This document shows positions 62,016 to 64,000 of a stretch of DNA of 64,000 bases, one piece after another (the stretch's first letter is position 1; the number at the start of each line of letters is the position of its first letter). The position numbers and the translations under genes were made by a program. Source of the stretch: Tistrella mobilis KA081020-065 (GTDB lineage: Bacteria; Pseudomonadota; Alphaproteobacteria; Tistrellales; Tistrellaceae). The stretch is from positions 1,059,001-1,123,000 of the forward strand of contig NC_017958.1 of NCBI RefSeq assembly GCF_000264455.2. The letters run 5' to 3'. The notes below the pieces were generated by a model, which was not told the origin of the DNA, did no database searches, and was given only the letters and a program-made list of their open reading frames with translations.

Positions 62016-63521
62016 ATGCACCGGCATATCGTCATCGTCGACCGCCCCGAGGATCGGGCATCGGTACCTGCCGCCACGGGCCGCGTGGTGCTGACGGCGC
62101 GCGAATACGTCGAGGCGCCGCCGCCCGAAAAGCCCGGCGCCAAGGTGGTGAACCTGGTGCGGGACCACCATTATCTCTCGCTCGGCTATTACGCCTCTCT
62201 GCTGGCGGAAGGCCGGGGCGAGAAGGTCATCCCCACCCCCCATGCCCTGACCGAGATTTCCTCGAAGCGCATCTACGCCCATGCGCTGCCCGAGTTGACG
62301 GCAATCGCCCGGCGGCATCTGCTGGCGCCGGCAGACGGCGGCGCGGTCGCCCGCACGGTCACGGTGATCTTCGGCGAGACCTGCGAGGCCGAGACCGCAG
62401 CGCTGGGCCGGCGGGCCTTCGAGCTGTTCCGCCTGCCGCTGATGGCGCTGCACCTCACCTACGGCGCGTCGGAACCGGCCGCCGGCGGCCGTCTGGGCTG
62501 GACGGTGCGCTCCATGCGCAGCCGCAGCCTGCGCGGGCTGGATGCGGCCGAACGCGGCCGGTTCGACACAGCGCTCGACCGCTTCACCTCCGATCGCTGG
62601 CGCGACCCGAAACCGCGCCCCGGCAGCCGCTACAGCCTGGCCATCCTGCACGACCCCAACGACCCGCTGCCGCCGTCGAACCCCAAGGCGCTGGAGCGGT
62701 TCCGCAGGATCGGCCGGACCCTCGGCATGGAAGTGGAGCTGATCACCCGGCGCGACTATCCGCGGCTGGCCGAATACGATGCGCTGTTCATCCGCGAGAC
62801 CACCCGGATCGACCACCACACCTTCCGCTTCGCGACCAGGGCGCAGCAGGAAGGCATGCCGGTGATCGACGATCCGCAGTCGATCGTCCGCTGCACCAAC
62901 AAGATCTATCTGGCCGAGCTGCTGCGCACCCACGACCTGCCGGCGCCGCGCACCATGATCCTGCATCGCGACCGGCTGCTGGAGGCCGAAGCGCTGGGCT
63001 ATCCGATCGTGCTGAAGATCCCCGACGGCGCCTTTTCGGACGGTGTCTTCAAGGCCGAGAACCGCGAGCAGCTGGTGGCACTGGGCGCCCGGGTCTTCGC
63101 CCGCAGCGAGCTGGCACTGGCCCAGTCCTTCGTCTACACCGCCTTCGACTGGCGGGTCGGCATCCTGAACCGGCAGCCGATCTATGCCTGCCAGTATTTC
63201 ATGTCGCGCAACCACTGGCAGATCGTGAAGCATGGCGGCGACGGCCGCATCGACGAGGGGCGCTTCCGCACCTTCGGCGTCGACGAGGCCCCGGCCGAGG
63301 TGATCGATGCCGCCCTGCGCGCAGCCGCCCCGATCGGCGACGGGCTCTATGGCGTCGATCTGAAGCAGAATGCCGAGGGCGTGTTCGTGATCGAGGTGAA
63401 CGACAACCCGAACATCGATGCCGGGGTCGAGGATGCGGTGCTGAAGGACGAGTTGTACCGGATCGTGCTGAGGGAGTTCATTCGCAGGATCGATGCCGCC
63501 AGGGCAGGTGCTGCGACGTAA
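62016..63521 (+). CDS. RimK-like ATP-grasp ligase with N-terminal RLAN-type domain
   Basis: A 501-residue protein. The first 160 residues (NLVRDHHYLSLGYYASLLAEGRGEKVIP, then EISSKRIY) resemble the RLAN domain that precedes RimK in this subgroup. The ATP-grasp part begins near 215 (YSLAILHDPNDPLPPSNPKALERF), with FIRETTRIDHHTFRFA, PIVLKIPDGAFSDGVFKAEN (nucleotide-binding Lys and loop) and VIEVNDNPNIDAG (Mg2+-binding Glu/Asn). RimK relatives add glutamate or other amino acids to peptides or small acceptors. Tight coupling with the GNAT/C39 gene suggests a shared peptide substrate. Confidence 0.88.
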   Translation: MHRHIVIVDRPEDRASVPAATGRVVLTAREYVEAPPPEKPGAKVVNLVRDHHYLSLGYYASLLAEGRGEKVIPTPHALTEISSKRIYAHALPELTAIARRHLLAPADGGAVARTVTVIFGETCEAETAALGRRAFELFRLPLMALHLTYGASEPAAGGRLGWTVRSMRSRSLRGLDAAERGRFDTALDRFTSDRWRDPKPRPGSRYSLAILHDPNDPLPPSNPKALERFRRIGRTLGMEVELITRRDYPRLAEYDALFIRETTRIDHHTFRFATRAQQEGMPVIDDPQSIVRCTNKIYLAELLRTHDLPAPRTMILHRDRLLEAEALGYPIVLKIPDGAFSDGVFKAENREQLVALGARVFARSELALAQSFVYTAFDWRVGILNRQPIYACQYFMSRNHWQIVKHGGDGRIDEGRFRTFGVDEAPAEVIDAALRAAAPIGDGLYGVDLKQNAEGVFVIEVNDNPNIDAGVEDAVLKDELYRIVLREFIRRIDAARAGAAT

Positions 63522-63564
63522 TGTCGCAGATCTGAGAGGCGCCCCGCATCCCTACACTGCGCCG

Positions 63565-64000
63565 ATGACGGGGCACGGGCGGCGGACCGCAGACCAGGGC
63601 AGGCATGCTCACCAACCGGCACGGCGCGTTCTGCGCCGCGCAGCGGGCTGGCTGGCGCTTTTTGCCCTGCTGCTGACCCAGCCCGCCATGCTGGCCGGCA
63701 TGACCATGGCCGAGGCCGGCCCCGTCGCCATGGGTGCCGCGGCCAGGAAAGGCCCATGTCCGGGCCCTGCGACCGGCGCGCCCCGCCTGTCGCCACCGGC
63801 CGACCCGCCGTCGCCGTCGCCGTCCGCGCGCCCCGCCCGCCCCCTGATCCCGCAGACCCCCCTTCCGGTTTCCAGGATCAGGACACAAGACCAGATGATG
63901 ACCCGTCTTCCGCCCCGCGGCGGCCGTCCCCGGCCGGCCGTGCGCTGCCTGCTGTCGGCCACGGCCGTCACCGCCCTCACCCCGCTTGCAGCCCTAACCC
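63565..64000 (+). CDS. Partial exported-protein gene at right edge
   Basis: A frame open from ATG 63565 to the end of the window. Two signal-like segments occur: AAGWLALFALLLTQPAMLAG near residue 30, and a second after MM at 63895, where a basic stretch leads into CLLSATAVTALTPLAAL. Between them the sequence is Pro/Ser-rich (PPADPPSPSPSARPARP) and may be untranslated. The real start is probably 63895, giving a Sec signal peptide of an outer-membrane or periplasmic protein whose body lies outside. Only about 35 residues would then be visible. Confidence 0.35.
   Translation, partial: MTGHGRRTADQGRHAHQPARRVLRRAAGWLALFALLLTQPAMLAGMTMAEAGPVAMGAAARKGPCPGPATGAPRLSPPADPPSPSPSARPARPLIPQTPLPVSRIRTQDQMMTRLPPRGGRPRPAVRCLLSATAVTALTPLAALT

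Noticed and set aside
63478-63980. Minus-strand frames at the right edge
   Set aside because: They are Gly/Arg-rich with no ribosome-binding site, and lie opposite the plus-strand signal-peptide-bearing frame.

Overview
The window is GC-rich DNA with long, densely packed, overlapping genes. The gene content fits a free-living alphaproteobacterium of the Rhodospirillales / Tistrella type: a complete ccoNOQP-ccoGHIS (fixNOQP-fixGHIS) set behind an FNR/FixK box, TRAP and Liv-type uptake systems, and a Mn riboswitch ahead of a GDT1-type transporter. The genus is an inference; there is no rRNA. I see no prophage, insertion sequence, CRISPR array or origin.

Region 1-23.1 kb (minus strand) is one enormous gene for a repeat-built surface protein. 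It starts at 23145 and runs off the left edge. Its parts in order are: a LEPRMMFDAA N-terminus, a DUF4347 domain, a right-handed beta-helix segment with GGAIY and FxxN motifs, cadherin/CSPG-like domains, two blocks of delta-60 repeats, and at least 35 tandem cadherin-type repeats of about 95 residues. As sequenced it is cut into three frames by a one-base loss at 17605/17606 and a one-base gain near 670. The repeats are hierarchical: single units, 4-unit blocks, and 12- to 15-unit super-blocks.

Region 23.6-26.6 kb (plus) is a divergent cluster: a DUF6916 protein, three intact phage-tail-collar (microcystin-dependent) proteins, a terminator, and a decayed fourth collar copy. A convergent AT-rich spacer follows. 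It holds what looks like a complete orphan small-RNA unit: a near-consensus sigma-70 promoter, a foldable RNA of about 155 nt, and a strong terminator. Region 27.6-32.3 kb (minus) is a three-gene envelope system: a PqqD-like/M50 protease/HlyD fusion, a GAF-like/HlyD protein and a periplasmic HlyD adaptor. Together with the giant protein and the collar genes it is the best candidate here for a poorly described surface-protein export and maturation system. No ABC exporter or TolC gene is visible.

Region 32.4-39.2 kb is mixed housekeeping and accessory: a c-type cytochrome, an EamA exporter, an M20 hydrolase, a DUF3800 remnant, DUF6064, a Tat-exported aldo/keto reductase, a TRIC-type channel and two small membrane proteins. 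Region 39.3-43.8 kb (minus) is a TRAP transporter with two SDR dehydrogenases, probably for uptake and oxidation of a hydroxy-acid or polyol. Region 44.0-52.5 kb (minus) is the cbb3 oxidase operon: subunits, then Fe-S, copper-pump and assembly proteins. It is driven from an FNR/FixK box at 52662-52675 and is probably segmented by two strong hairpins between genes.

Region 52.7-59.0 kb holds a TauE/SafE-like copper/redox protein, a tiny protein with a double-glycine-type leader, a five-gene Liv-type ABC importer and a stand-alone Lrp/AsnC RAM domain. Region 59.2-60.7 kb has two tRNA-Leu genes, each with its own terminator, then a yybP-ykoY Mn riboswitch and the Mn-exporter-like gene it should control. 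Region 60.8-63.5 kb is a GNAT/C39-like peptidase fusion paired with a RimK-like ATP-grasp ligase. A partial exported-protein gene runs off the right edge.
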